A stretch of DNA of 64,000 bases from Pirellulaceae bacterium. GTDB taxonomy: Bacteria; Planctomycetota; Planctomycetia; Pirellulales; Pirellulaceae. The stretch covers positions 167,478 to 231,477 of the forward strand of contig JAQWSU010000055.1 in the NCBI GenBank assembly GCA_029243025.1. The letters are read 5' to 3'. The notes beneath the pieces were generated by a model. That model saw only the letters and a program-made list of their open reading frames with translations, was not told where the DNA came from and did no database searches. A program made the translations under genes and the position numbers. Below are positions 26,244-34,962 of this stretch, piece by piece (within the stretch, counting starts at the first letter, position 1; each line of letters starts with the position of its first letter).

Positions 26244-27200
26244 TTAGACATCACATTGTTGAAAAGCTTCTTTTAGTCCCTGGTAGGGGTTGCGTGTGGG
26301 AATGAACTCTTGACCGACGAAGCCTGAGTATCCTGCCTCCAAAAGCGCCTTCATCACCGCTGGATAGTTGATCTCTTGATCTTGATCCAATTCACCTCTT
26401 CCCGGATTACCCGCGGTGTGTACGTGGCCGATGTAATCTTTGTATTGGCGGATTCTGCGAATCACGTCGCCATCCATGATTTGCACATGGTAAATGTCGA
26501 AGAGTAACTTGAGGCGATCAGACCCAACCGCCTTGATGATATCGATGCAGTAATCCGTGCTGTCACCTTGGTAGCCGGGGTGGCCTCGCATCGGGTCCGA
26601 ATCGTCGCGCGTGTTGAGCATCTCCAGGCAGATCGTAACACCTTGCTTTTCGGCGTAACCAACAATCTGTTTAAACCCTTCCACACAGTTTGCAGCGCCT
26701 TCTTCGTCCGAGAAGCATTCGCTGTCAGGATTTGTCGGGTCCTTGGCACGGAAGCCGGTGAAGGCGATTACGTTGTCGTACCCGTTAGCTGCAGCGGCAT
26801 CAATGGCTTCACGAGTGGCTTTCAGAACCATCGGGTGAAAGTTGGGATTGTTGTAACCCCGCATAAAAGCTGGGCCAGGCTGAATCTGAGTCCCCACAAT
26901 TGCACAGGTAAGTCCGTGTTGTTTCAGGGTTGGAAAAGCATCGGGGGATACCAATTCCACACTTTGGTAGCCCAGTTCACGAGCCACGGAACACGTTTTC
27001 GCCAAATTCCATTTTTCGCCCCGAGATCCAAAGCACCATTGGACGATTGACTGATTGATTCGGCCGGTCGCCTTGTTCTGATCGTCGGCGATTGTTGGCG
27101 CATGGCTGATCCAACTTGCTCCACCGCCAACCGTGACCGCTGCTGCACCTTGCAAGATTATTCGGCGACTGACATTCGGGTTTTTGGACGGTTTGAGCAT
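26244..27200 (-). CDS. Second Tat-exported hydroxypyruvate isomerase-like TIM-barrel protein
   Basis: 318 residues from ATG 27200, preceded by GAGAGG; a longer reading would overlap the DUF885 gene. A Tat signal (VSRRIILQGAAAVTVGGGAS) precedes a xylose-isomerase-like barrel: GYQSVELVSPDAF, ICLEMLNTRDDSDPMRGHPGYQGD, LLFDIYHVQIMDGDVIRRI, YIGHVHTAGNPGRGELD and GYSGFVGQEFIPTR. The metal-binding Glu, His and Asp positions of the family are kept. It is a paralogue of 10880-11779 but clearly divergent. It follows the DUF885 gene by 10 bp, suggesting one transcript. Confidence 0.9.
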   Translation of the reverse strand: MLKPSKNPNVSRRIILQGAAAVTVGGGASWISHAPTIADDQNKATGRINQSIVQWCFGSRGEKWNLAKTCSVARELGYQSVELVSPDAFPTLKQHGLTCAIVGTQIQPGPAFMRGYNNPNFHPMVLKATREAIDAAAANGYDNVIAFTGFRAKDPTNPDSECFSDEEGAANCVEGFKQIVGYAEKQGVTICLEMLNTRDDSDPMRGHPGYQGDSTDYCIDIIKAVGSDRLKLLFDIYHVQIMDGDVIRRIRQYKDYIGHVHTAGNPGRGELDQDQEINYPAVMKALLEAGYSGFVGQEFIPTRNPYQGLKEAFQQCDV

Positions 27201-27210
27201 CGCATACCTC

Positions 27211-29013
27211 TCAGGGAAGGGGGGATTTGGAATCAGGCGTCGTCTTGATTTGGAGGATCCACTGCTCGATTTGTGCGGTGAGTACGTCGAGAGGGACCGA
27301 ACCTTGCAGCAGTAATGCGTCATGGAAGTCGCGGATGTCAAAACGATCTTGCAGCTCGTTTTCGGCGAAGGAACGCAATTCACGAATCTTGATTTCACCG
27401 ATCTTGTAGCCTAAAGCCTGGCCGGGCCAAGCAATATACCGGTCAACTTCGCTGCGAATGTCGTGCAGCGACAATGCCGTGTTATCGGCCATGAAGTCGA
27501 TTGCTTGGGCACGTGTCCAGCCGAAATAGTGAAGACCCGTGTCGACGACGAGGCGGCAGGCACGCCACATCTCGAAGGTCAATCGTCCAAAGTTACTATA
27601 GGGCTCTTCATAAAATCCTACTTCGAGCCCGAGTCGTTCTGCGTACAATGCCCAGCCCTCGACGAATGCAGTGAACGAGGCAAAACGACGATACGGAGGT
27701 ACGTCGGGCATTTCTTGTTGCAGTGCAATTTGCAGGTGATGTCCCGGAACCGCTTCATGTAGCGACAAGGCTTGTAAGTTATAAAGCGGGCGGCTTTTCA
27801 GGTCGTAGGTGTTGAGATAATAAAAGCCCGCTTGAGAACCATCACCGGGCGGCGGCATGTAGTAAGCGGAAGTCGTTTGAGGTGCGATATAGTCCGGGAT
27901 TTGTTTGAGTCCGTAAGGCGTGCGGGGCAGCTTGCCAAATAATTTGGGAAGCTGACCGTCCATCTGTTTGAGAATAAATGATGTGCGGGTCATCAGTTGC
28001 TCAGCCGAAGTCGGCTGAAACTGCGGTGCTTCACGCAGAAATTTTACAAATTCGCCAAAGCTACCTGCGAATTCGACCTGTTTGATCACCGCTTGCATCT
28101 CACTCCGAATCCGTTTTACCTCGGCAAAACCAATTTGATGGACTTCTTCGGGTGATAGTTCAAGTGTGGTGAAGCGTCGCACGCGATGTCGGTAGAACTC
28201 ACGACCGCGCGGCAGGGCGGATGCGCTGATGGAACCGCGTGCTCCCGGGACATATTCGTGCGCCATGAAATTGAGGAAAGCAGTGTAGCCCGGCACAATG
28301 CTAGTTTGAATCGCAGCGAGAGCGGCTGCTCGTAATCGGTCTTTTTCCACCTGCGGAATGGTCGCGGGTAACTCTTTAAGTGGCTCGAAGAATAAACTCT
28401 CTTCGGCTTGTTTGACGAGATGGACTTCGATCGGATCGCGAAATCGTTGCAGCACGACCGACGGCAACGTCAGTCCTTGCTTGAGTCCTTGCCGCATTAG
28501 CTGAATGTGACCGTCGGCGTAATCTTTGAATCCTTGAAGCCGAGCAATGTAGTTCTCGAAATCCGCCACCGTTTCCAGTCGCATGCGTCGCCGTAAATCA
28601 GGAAAGGAAATGTGGAACCCTGCTCGATTCGTAATTGGGATCAGGTAGGCACGGAAATCTCCCTCAGCGATTTCGGTGGCTAAGAAGCGTCTGAGAATCT
28701 CGAAATTGATTGGGTTGGCGCCCGTGAGGTCGCGCTGGTTAATTTGACCTAGGCGGTGTTGAAATTCTCGGTAGGCCGCCTGAGCAGAGAGCGAATTTGC
28801 TTCACTGATCTTGGGTAACTGATGGTCAAATCTGCGATCGCCGGTCGATGTTGCCAAGAGGGGATTTTGCCGAAGTCGGAATTCCCAGATCTGATCGCCC
28901 AACGTAGAGAATTTGTCATCGACCGTTTCAGCAGGGCTCAGTCTGCCCATGCATACGGTCAAGAGAAGGCCGCCGAAGATCGATAGGAACGGTCCAACTC
29001 GCGTGCGAAACAT
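27211..29013 (-). CDS. Exported DUF885 zinc-peptidase-like protein
   Basis: 600 residues from ATG 29013 (AGGTG about 8 bases upstream); a GTG three codons earlier is possible. A signal peptide (about 5-28) is followed by the all-helical DUF885 fold. The hallmark SLHEAVPGHHLQIALQQ supplies two His and a Glu near residue 420, and EGWALYAERLG follows about 35 residues later, as in M32-like metal-peptidases. The C-terminal GQALGYKIGEIKI is also typical. A periplasmic metallopeptidase is inferred; the family is poorly characterised. Downstream on the same strand is the exported isomerase. Confidence 0.9.
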   Translation of the reverse strand: MFRTRVGPFLSIFGGLLLTVCMGRLSPAETVDDKFSTLGDQIWEFRLRQNPLLATSTGDRRFDHQLPKISEANSLSAQAAYREFQHRLGQINQRDLTGANPINFEILRRFLATEIAEGDFRAYLIPITNRAGFHISFPDLRRRMRLETVADFENYIARLQGFKDYADGHIQLMRQGLKQGLTLPSVVLQRFRDPIEVHLVKQAEESLFFEPLKELPATIPQVEKDRLRAAALAAIQTSIVPGYTAFLNFMAHEYVPGARGSISASALPRGREFYRHRVRRFTTLELSPEEVHQIGFAEVKRIRSEMQAVIKQVEFAGSFGEFVKFLREAPQFQPTSAEQLMTRTSFILKQMDGQLPKLFGKLPRTPYGLKQIPDYIAPQTTSAYYMPPPGDGSQAGFYYLNTYDLKSRPLYNLQALSLHEAVPGHHLQIALQQEMPDVPPYRRFASFTAFVEGWALYAERLGLEVGFYEEPYSNFGRLTFEMWRACRLVVDTGLHYFGWTRAQAIDFMADNTALSLHDIRSEVDRYIAWPGQALGYKIGEIKIRELRSFAENELQDRFDIRDFHDALLLQGSVPLDVLTAQIEQWILQIKTTPDSKSPLP

Positions 29014-29103
29014 GGTCAACACCTACTGGAAGAAGCGTCAAAGGCTCCCATCGTTTTAAGCCATGAGGAAGCATCGATGCAAGTGTTGTCAATCGCCGTC
29101 CAG

Positions 29104-29125
29104 GCCTGCCGAGCAAACGGCAGGC
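29104..29125. terminator. 8-bp GC-rich hairpin after the SIMPL gene
   Basis: GCCTGCCG and CGGCAGGC form a perfect stem with a 6-base loop between the SIMPL gene and the DUF885 gene. There is no T-run, so termination is uncertain. Confidence 0.4.
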
Positions 29126-29182
29126 TAGACGGGGCACGCTGGGGATGGAGGTTACGGGCAGCAAGACGGCGAGTAGCAGGGC

Positions 29183-29875
29183 TCAATCGATGCCAAAAAC
29201 GATGTTGATGGTTGCCGTCAATTGCTGTTCACCGGCGGCGATGGGCACGGCCGAATCAGCCATGGCGCGAGCGGCCATGAATTGGGGTCTCGGTGTGGCA
29301 ATCGCTGCTTCACTGATCGAGATGACGGGACCCACTTTGACGCCCATGGCACTCGCATACAAAGCGGCTTTGCTCGTTGCATTCTTGATGGCTCGGTTTC
29401 GAGCTTGATTGAGCAATCCCTCGGGCTCGTCGATTCCGAAGGTGATTCCATTAATACGGTTGCTGCCAGTTTTGACAAGCGCGTCCAATACACCTCCCAA
29501 GGACGGCAGGTTGTGGACTTTGACGGTCAACTGATTCGACACTCGATAGCCGACGATTTCAGGTTGGGTGCGCCCCCGATCATCACGGCGATACTCCGGA
29601 CTGACTGAGAAGTTGGAAGTTTGAATATCTTTGGAAGCGATTTCTTGTGTCTTCAATTCCTTCATGATTCGTTGCATGATTTCGGTGTTCGCCTTCAACG
29701 CTTCGCCCGCCGTTGCTGCCTGCGTGATCACACCCGTGTTAACGCTTGCCACGTCCGGAGGAGCTGATGCCGAACCGCGACCGGTGACAGAAATGGTGCG
29801 TTGGGCAACCGTGTCAGCGGCAGCAACTTGCGACAAGAAACAGGCCAACAGGGTTGGAATCAGAAAAAAACGCAT
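29183..29875 (-). CDS. Exported SIMPL-domain (DUF541) protein
   Basis: 230 residues from ATG 29875, which has GGAGAAG about 8 bases upstream. The open frame continues 55 codons further without a signal-like start, so the longer form is not used. Signal peptide: RFFLIPTLLACFLSQVAA, cleavage before ADT. The mature protein is a typical SIMPL/YggE protein: TISVTGRGSASAPPDVASV, ATAGEALKANTEIMQRIM, DIQTSNFSVSPEYR, VSNQLTVKVHNL, NQARNRAIKNATSKAALYASAMGVKVG. It is periplasmic; family members are linked to oxidative or envelope stress and form ring oligomers. Specific role unknown. Confidence 0.92.
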   Translation of the reverse strand: MRFFLIPTLLACFLSQVAAADTVAQRTISVTGRGSASAPPDVASVNTGVITQAATAGEALKANTEIMQRIMKELKTQEIASKDIQTSNFSVSPEYRRDDRGRTQPEIVGYRVSNQLTVKVHNLPSLGGVLDALVKTGSNRINGITFGIDEPEGLLNQARNRAIKNATSKAALYASAMGVKVGPVISISEAAIATPRPQFMAARAMADSAVPIAAGEQQLTATINIVFGID

Positions 29876-30137
29876 GGTGATCTTCTCCGTGAAAAGGTGA
29901 AATCGCGACATTTGAATTGCGTTATATAAGCTTAGACGCGAATCGATTTCTTCGAGTTCCATCTGGAATTTAGTAATCTGTACAAAACCCCACTGGCTCG
30001 CTTGCAATCGGGCCGTACGGCAAAAGTAACTCACATTCATCGCTGCGGCGGCACGGAGTATAAATGGTGTCCGCCGCTTTGTGCCACCGGCTTGACAGCA
30101 AGTGGGAATAACTGATTTTGCCCGATTCGAGGATCTT

Positions 30138-31139
30138 ATGTCGGAGTTGCCAACATCGGAACTGCCTGAGGAATTCGTAGACCGACTCCGAGAAATTATC
30201 CCGGCGGGTTACCTTGAACCAGTGATGGCGAGCTTTGCAGAGCCGAAACAGGTTAGTTTTCGCGTCAATACCTTATTGACGGATGCGGAGGCCGCGCTGA
30301 ACGAAGTGGAGAAACTTGGGGTCGTCTATCGCTCCGTCGATTGGTGTCCAGAAGCTTTTTCTGCTAGGCCAGAACGACGACAACACTTGGTCGATTCGGC
30401 CGCCTTCCGGGAAGGGAGAATTTATATTCAAAATTTATCCAGCTTGTTACCCGTGCTGTTACTCGATCCTCAGCCCGAACAGGCCATCTTGGATCTTGCC
30501 GCCGCGCCCGGTGGGAAAACGCTCCATCTAGCTGCTCGAATGCAAAATCGTGGCCGGCTCGCCGCCGTGGAGGTGGTGCGAGCGCGTTACTATAAAATGT
30601 GCCAAAATCTGAGGACGGGAGGGGCGTCGATGGTACGCACCTTTCTCAAAGACGGACGTGTCGTTGGCAACAAAACTCCTGAGCAATTTGATCGCGTGTT
30701 GTTGGATGCGCCCTGCTCCTCGGAAGCACGGTTTCGGCTCGAAAGGCCTGAAAGCTGGCAGTATTGGGGAGCCCGCAAGATTCGCGAGCAGGCACGGAAG
30801 CAAAACGGACTGCTGAAATCGGCCGTCAGAGCTTTGAAACCCGGCGGTCGATTGTGCTACTGCACTTGCTCGTTTGCCCCGGAGGAGAACGAGGTCGTCG
30901 TGGATCGATTACTGAAAAGGGAAGATTCGATCGAAGTTGTGCCGATTGACTTCCCGGCGGAGTTTCCCACCGATTTCGTCCAACCGGGACTCGTGCAATG
31001 GCGCGATCGATCGTTGTCACAGCAACTCCTACATGCCCGTAGAATTTTGCCATCAGCCCAAATGAGCGGATTTTTCTTATGTCTCATCGAGAAATCTGAA
31101 CGGATTCAACCCGCTCCATGGCGGAAAAAACGGCGTTAA
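30138..31139 (+). CDS. RNA (cytosine-5)-methyltransferase, NOL1/NOP2/Sun family
   Basis: 333 residues from ATG 30138, preceded by GAGGATCTT; an upstream GTG at 30102 is less likely. SAM-binding motif I is LDLAAAPGGKTLHLA. Motif IV carries the DAPCSSE cysteine and motif VI the CTCSFAPEENE cysteine, the two-cysteine arrangement of RsmB/RsmF enzymes. NTL-like FRVNTLLTD and YIQNLSSLLPVLLL are also family marks. It lacks the long C-terminal RNA-binding part of RsmF, so rRNA or tRNA substrate is open. The closest functional guess is RsmB/RsmF-type 16S methylation. It stands alone between unrelated genes. Confidence 0.92.
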   Translation: MSELPTSELPEEFVDRLREIIPAGYLEPVMASFAEPKQVSFRVNTLLTDAEAALNEVEKLGVVYRSVDWCPEAFSARPERRQHLVDSAAFREGRIYIQNLSSLLPVLLLDPQPEQAILDLAAAPGGKTLHLAARMQNRGRLAAVEVVRARYYKMCQNLRTGGASMVRTFLKDGRVVGNKTPEQFDRVLLDAPCSSEARFRLERPESWQYWGARKIREQARKQNGLLKSAVRALKPGGRLCYCTCSFAPEENEVVVDRLLKREDSIEVVPIDFPAEFPTDFVQPGLVQWRDRSLSQQLLHARRILPSAQMSGFFLCLIEKSERIQPAPWRKKRR

Positions 31140-31306
31140 ATCGCTGAAACTTGGGCTGAGGGGGGATTGAAGCGGTCACAGCTCGGGCGCGCTCGTCTTG
31201 CCGCTGAAAAGAATATTGCAATGTTTGGGGTCTCTGAATACACTGGGGATTACAGGCATTTTTTGAGTTCGAGATGTTCCCCGACAGAGGGCTAGAGGTA
31301 ACGCCA

Positions 31307-31828
31307 ATGACGACCAACTTAAAGCTCCTTTTAAACTCCCTGGGCATTGCCCTTTTCTTTGTTTCAACGGCCGCAGCACAAGTTGCCGATCCGCTTCCGT
31401 TGACTCCCGAATCGGAACCTTCCTCCGACGGTCTTTCGATTATCTATTCCGTAGAAACAGGTAACCTTGCCGTTGAAGCAACCGGTGGTACCAGTTTGAC
31501 AACGATTCAGATCGACAGTCAGTCCGGTTTATTTAATGGAAACTGTGTGGGATTTTACGGTCCCTTTGACGTGTGCTCGTCCGACAAGGTGTTCACGATT
31601 AACACCGATGGATTTGAGACGCTCGACTTCGGCGATGTGCTCGAAACTGGGCTTCCGTGGGAAGAACTGGAAGCCGATTTACTGGTAAATGGATCTTCGA
31701 GCGGCGGTGGGTTTGATGTTGGCACGGGCCCGTTTTTGGTTCATGCAGGAGTTCCTGAACCTTCTGGCCTCTTTGGCTTGCTAACGGGTATTGGATTGTT
31801 GCTTGCTTGGCGACGAAAATCGGCGTGA
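31307..31828 (+). CDS. PEP-CTERM sorted exported protein
   Basis: 173 residues from ATG 31307 (GAGGT about 9 bases upstream). Signal peptide: LLLNSLGIALFFVSTAAAQ. The C-terminus is a standard PEP-CTERM signal: VPEPSGLFGLLTGIG, a hydrophobic helix, then AWRRKSA. The protein should be cleaved and sorted by an exosortase, which is not encoded in this window. The middle part (about 40-145) is Gly/Ser/Thr/Asp-rich, with SGLFNGNCVGFYGPFDVCSS containing two cysteines that may form a disulfide. Function unknown. A strong terminator follows. Confidence 0.88.
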   Translation: MTTNLKLLLNSLGIALFFVSTAAAQVADPLPLTPESEPSSDGLSIIYSVETGNLAVEATGGTSLTTIQIDSQSGLFNGNCVGFYGPFDVCSSDKVFTINTDGFETLDFGDVLETGLPWEELEADLLVNGSSSGGGFDVGTGPFLVHAGVPEPSGLFGLLTGIGLLLAWRRKSA

Positions 31829-31874
31829 AGTGGATTCGTCTGATTGATTTGAACAGTTGTAAGAATTGAAGCCA

Positions 31875-31913
31875 AAGGCCCGAACGCATAGTAAATGCGT
31901 TGGGCCTTTTTTT
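31875..31913 (+). terminator. Rho-independent terminator
   Basis: AAGGCCCGAACGCA pairs with TGCGTTGGGCCTT (one bulged G) around a short loop and is followed directly by a T-run. This ends the PEP-CTERM gene and separates it from the ABC gene that begins at 31926. Confidence 0.9.
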
Positions 31914-31925
31914 GTTGGGAGTGAC

Positions 31926-32603
31926 GTGATTTGTATTCTTGATTTACGGCAGGTGGGCCGTCGGATTCCAACGGCTGATGGATGGTTGATTCGTGATGTG
32001 AGCATGGAGTTATCTCCGTCTGAACGCGTGATTGTTTCTGGCCCTTCCGGATCTGGAAAGTCGGTCCTTTTACGTGTCATCGCGATGTTGGACCCCTTTG
32101 AAGCGGGTGATATCCGTTGGAATGGTGAATTGGTTACCGATAGTGAGGTGCCCCAGTTTCGTTCGCGCGTGATTTATTTACACCAAAGAACGCCGATGTT
32201 TGACGGAACCGTAAGCGATAACTTGCGGATGCCTTTTCAGCTACAACAGCATCAGGGACGTAAATACGATGAACAAATGATTCTGGGCTGGCTGGAAGTG
32301 GTCGATCGGGATCTGAGTTTTCTCGACCGTCGGACTGCCGATCTGTCCGGTGGGGAACGTCAAATCGTTTCGCTGCTTCGCGCGATTCAATTGAAGCCGC
32401 AGGTTCTGTTGCTTGACGAACCTACTTCCGCTGCTGACCAACGTACGGTGGCGTCGATCGAACGGGTTGTACTCAATTGGTTGGAGCAAGAGACGAATCA
32501 TGCATTGATTTGGGTGACTCATGACTCGGCGCAGGCCGAGCGAATGGGACAACGAGAATTGCAGATGGACCGTGGTCGAATAGCAGAGGTGACGAGCAAA
32601 TGA
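31926..32603 (+). CDS. fetA: FetA-like ABC transporter ATPase (YbbL family)
   Basis: 225 residues from GTG 31926, which has GGGAG about 4-8 bases upstream. An in-frame TTG at 31866 lies before the terminator and is rejected. Walker A is SGPSGSGKSVLL, the Q-loop region is VIYLHQRTPMFDGTV, the signature is DLSGGERQIVSLLRAIQ and Walker B is VLLLDEPTSAAD, with the H-loop in IWVTHDSAQ. Short, single-domain ATPases of this type pair with the UPF0014 permease, encoded next with a 4-base ATGA overlap. In E. coli the FetAB pair exports iron and protects against peroxide; the same role is inferred here. Confidence 0.88.
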   Translation: MICILDLRQVGRRIPTADGWLIRDVSMELSPSERVIVSGPSGSGKSVLLRVIAMLDPFEAGDIRWNGELVTDSEVPQFRSRVIYLHQRTPMFDGTVSDNLRMPFQLQQHQGRKYDEQMILGWLEVVDRDLSFLDRRTADLSGGERQIVSLLRAIQLKPQVLLLDEPTSAADQRTVASIERVVLNWLEQETNHALIWVTHDSAQAERMGQRELQMDRGRIAEVTSK

Positions 32604-33403
32604 AGGCCGAATATATCCAGTTGTCCTATTTGCAAGTCATGATGGCCACGATTCTGATTCTCGCTAACGGACTGATTTCGCTGTTCTTGCGACTCAATCT
32701 CGGGCGACGAATTGTCATCGCCTCGATTCGGACAGTCGTTCAATTGTTGCTCGTTGGCTTGGTGTTAGATCAAGTTTTCGATGTTCGGAGTGTGTTTCTG
32801 GTTCTGGCCATGATGGGGGTGATGACGGTCATTGCCGGTTTCGCAGCGGTTCGACGTACCGAGCATCGTTACTCCGGCGTCTGGTTAAATACGTTTCTCT
32901 CTGTGTGGGCCAGTTCTTGGATGATTACCGTTCTGGCATTGATCGCCATCGTTCAGGTTGAACCCTGGTATCGGCCCCAATATGCCATACCGTTGTTAGG
33001 GATGGTGTTGGGGAATTCACTTACCGGGGTGTCGCTTGGTTTGGACAGAATGGGAGACGAACTCGTGCGGGGACGCGATACGGTTGAACTCGTGCTGGCA
33101 TTGGGAGGAACATCCTGGGAAGCTGCTCACCGCCCGATCTCCACTGCGGTTCGAACGGGCTTAATTCCCACACTCAATTCGATGGCGGTGGTGGGCATTG
33201 TGAGCCTGCCCGGTATGATGACGGGGCAACTCTTGGCTGGCGTAGATCCCATCGAGGCTGTCAAATACCAAGTGGTCATGATGTTTTTGATCGCCTCCGG
33301 CACAGCCCTGGGGACCGTGTCCGCCGTCCTCCTCACCTATCGGTCTCTCTTCAATAGCCGTAATCAATTCGATCATTTGGCACTCACGTCGACGGTCCGT
33401 TAG
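32600..33403 (+). CDS. fetB: FetB-like permease (UPF0014/YbbM family)
   Basis: 267 residues with about seven hydrophobic helices. Conserved UPF0014 blocks are RTVVQLLLVGLVLDQVF, PLLGMVLGNSLTGVSLGLDRM and the coupling region ELVLALGGTSWEAAHRP, then GLIPTLNSMAVVGIVSLPGMMTGQLLAGVDP (in pieces) and YQVVMMFLIASGTALGTV. Its ATG overlaps the stop of the ATPase gene, so translation is coupled. Together they form a two-component iron or other metal exporter in the cytoplasmic membrane (family inference). Confidence 0.9.
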   Translation: MKAEYIQLSYLQVMMATILILANGLISLFLRLNLGRRIVIASIRTVVQLLLVGLVLDQVFDVRSVFLVLAMMGVMTVIAGFAAVRRTEHRYSGVWLNTFLSVWASSWMITVLALIAIVQVEPWYRPQYAIPLLGMVLGNSLTGVSLGLDRMGDELVRGRDTVELVLALGGTSWEAAHRPISTAVRTGLIPTLNSMAVVGIVSLPGMMTGQLLAGVDPIEAVKYQVVMMFLIASGTALGTVSAVLLTYRSLFNSRNQFDHLALTSTVR

Positions 33404-33569
33404 TGCAACTGGCGAGATTGCTCTGCTACCAGCACTTCTTCTTTGACAACGATCTGTCGGCGGGGGGCTACGTAGGCTTGCGAGTCGAGACTAGAATTTA
33501 GAAGATTGAAGAGGCTGCCGTTGGCCACCTCACCCTGTGATTCCGTTTGTTTTCCACCAAGGCCCGCCG

Positions 33570-34850
33570 ATGTCTTCTCCTGTTTCCAATCAGCAAATGA
33601 CCAAGAATCTCACGATCGACGAAGCGAAAATTGAAGAGATTGCCGCAAATTATCCAACCCCATTCTACCTCTATGACGAGCGTGGTATCCGCAATACGAT
33701 GCGGGAGTTACGCAGCGCTTTCGCATGGTGTCCGGACTTTCGTGAATATTTCGCGGTGAAGGCAACGCCAAATCCCCGAATCCTCGAGATTCTCAAGCAG
33801 GAAGGATGTGGAGCTGATTGCTCAAGCTTTATCGAACTGGTGCTTGCCGAAAAGGTGGGGATTACGGGCGACTGGATCATGTTCACCTCGAACAATACGC
33901 CTGCCAGAGAATACGAGAAAGCCAAGGCTCTGAACGCTTTGATTAATCTCGACGATCTTACCGGTATCGATTATCTGCAGGAAACCATCGGGTTACCGGA
34001 TGTCATCAGCTTTCGCTACAACCCGGGGCCTCTGCGAGAAGGCAATGCGATCATCGGGAATCCGGAAGAAGCGAAATACGGTTTTACTCGAGAGCAACTG
34101 TTTGATGGTTACAAAAAATTGAAAGAATGTGGTGTGAATCGCTTCGGATTGCATACGATGGTCGCTTCGAATGAATTAAACGCTGATTTCTTTGTCGAGA
34201 CGGCACGCATGTTGTTTGATGTGGCAATCGAGTTGATGCAAAAACTCGACATCCGTTTGGATTTCGTTAATTTGGGCGGTGGAATTGGCATCCCATACAA
34301 GCCCGGTGAAGTGGCAGTTGATTTAAAATATGTCGGCGACAAAATTGAATCGTTGTACAACGAGTTGATCAAGCCGGCCGGCCTACATCCGATGAAGATC
34401 CTGATGGAAAATGGCCGCATGATTACCGGGCCGCATGGCTTCCTGGTCACTCGGGCCATTCATCGTAAGGATATCTACAGAAAGTACATCGGCGTCGATG
34501 CATGTATGGCAAATCTAATGCGTCCGGGTATGTACGGTGCCTATCATCACTTGAGCGTGTTGGGCAAGCAGCAGACGCCTCATGACCAAGTTTATGATGT
34601 GGTGGGTTCGCTTTGTGAGAACAACGACAAGTTTGCCATCAATCGCCAACTTCCTGAGATTGATCTGGGTGACCTGATCGTGATCCATGATGCGGGTGCT
34701 CATGGCCATTCGATGGGTTTCCAATACAACGGAAAGTTGCGATCTGCCGAATTGTTGTTATGCGAAGATGGTTCCGTTGAGCAGATTCGCAGAGCTGAAA
34801 CCCAAGAGGATTATTTCGCGACGCTCGATTATCCCGGCCTTCGCGATTAG
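33570..34850 (+). CDS. PLP-dependent decarboxylase of the DAP/ornithine decarboxylase family (LysA-like)
   Basis: 426 residues from ATG 33570; a GTG 33 bases earlier is possible. The PLP lysine is K64 in FAVKATPNPRIL. The alanine-racemase-type barrel continues with GADCSSFIELVLA, GLHTMVASNEL, the phosphate-binding VNLGGGIGIPY, and MENGRMITGPHGF. The beta domain has VVGSLCENNDKFA, whose Cys is the substrate-binding residue in DAP decarboxylase, and GAHGHSMGFQYNGKLRSAELL. This matches meso-diaminopimelate decarboxylase best, but related branches act on carboxynorspermidine or other diamino acids. No lysine genes are adjacent, so the substrate remains open. Confidence 0.85.
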   Translation: MSSPVSNQQMTKNLTIDEAKIEEIAANYPTPFYLYDERGIRNTMRELRSAFAWCPDFREYFAVKATPNPRILEILKQEGCGADCSSFIELVLAEKVGITGDWIMFTSNNTPAREYEKAKALNALINLDDLTGIDYLQETIGLPDVISFRYNPGPLREGNAIIGNPEEAKYGFTREQLFDGYKKLKECGVNRFGLHTMVASNELNADFFVETARMLFDVAIELMQKLDIRLDFVNLGGGIGIPYKPGEVAVDLKYVGDKIESLYNELIKPAGLHPMKILMENGRMITGPHGFLVTRAIHRKDIYRKYIGVDACMANLMRPGMYGAYHHLSVLGKQQTPHDQVYDVVGSLCENNDKFAINRQLPEIDLGDLIVIHDAGAHGHSMGFQYNGKLRSAELLLCEDGSVEQIRRAETQEDYFATLDYPGLRD

Positions 34851-34962
34851 ATCGGGCGATCCAGTCATTCAGAGTTCAGAACAACGAGAGGACTACTTGC
34901 CAGTTTATGGATCGACCGGCAGATAAGGAAGGCTTTCATCGTCTTTTCGCAGCGCGTCGATT

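Noticed and set aside
27201..27398. N-terminal extension of the second isomerase
   Set aside because: It overlaps the DUF885 coding region; the Tat signal begins at the ATG 27200.
31866..31925. TTG start for the FetA-like ATPase
   Set aside because: It lies before and through the terminator hairpin; the GTG at 31926 has a Shine-Dalgarno and begins at the ABC fold.
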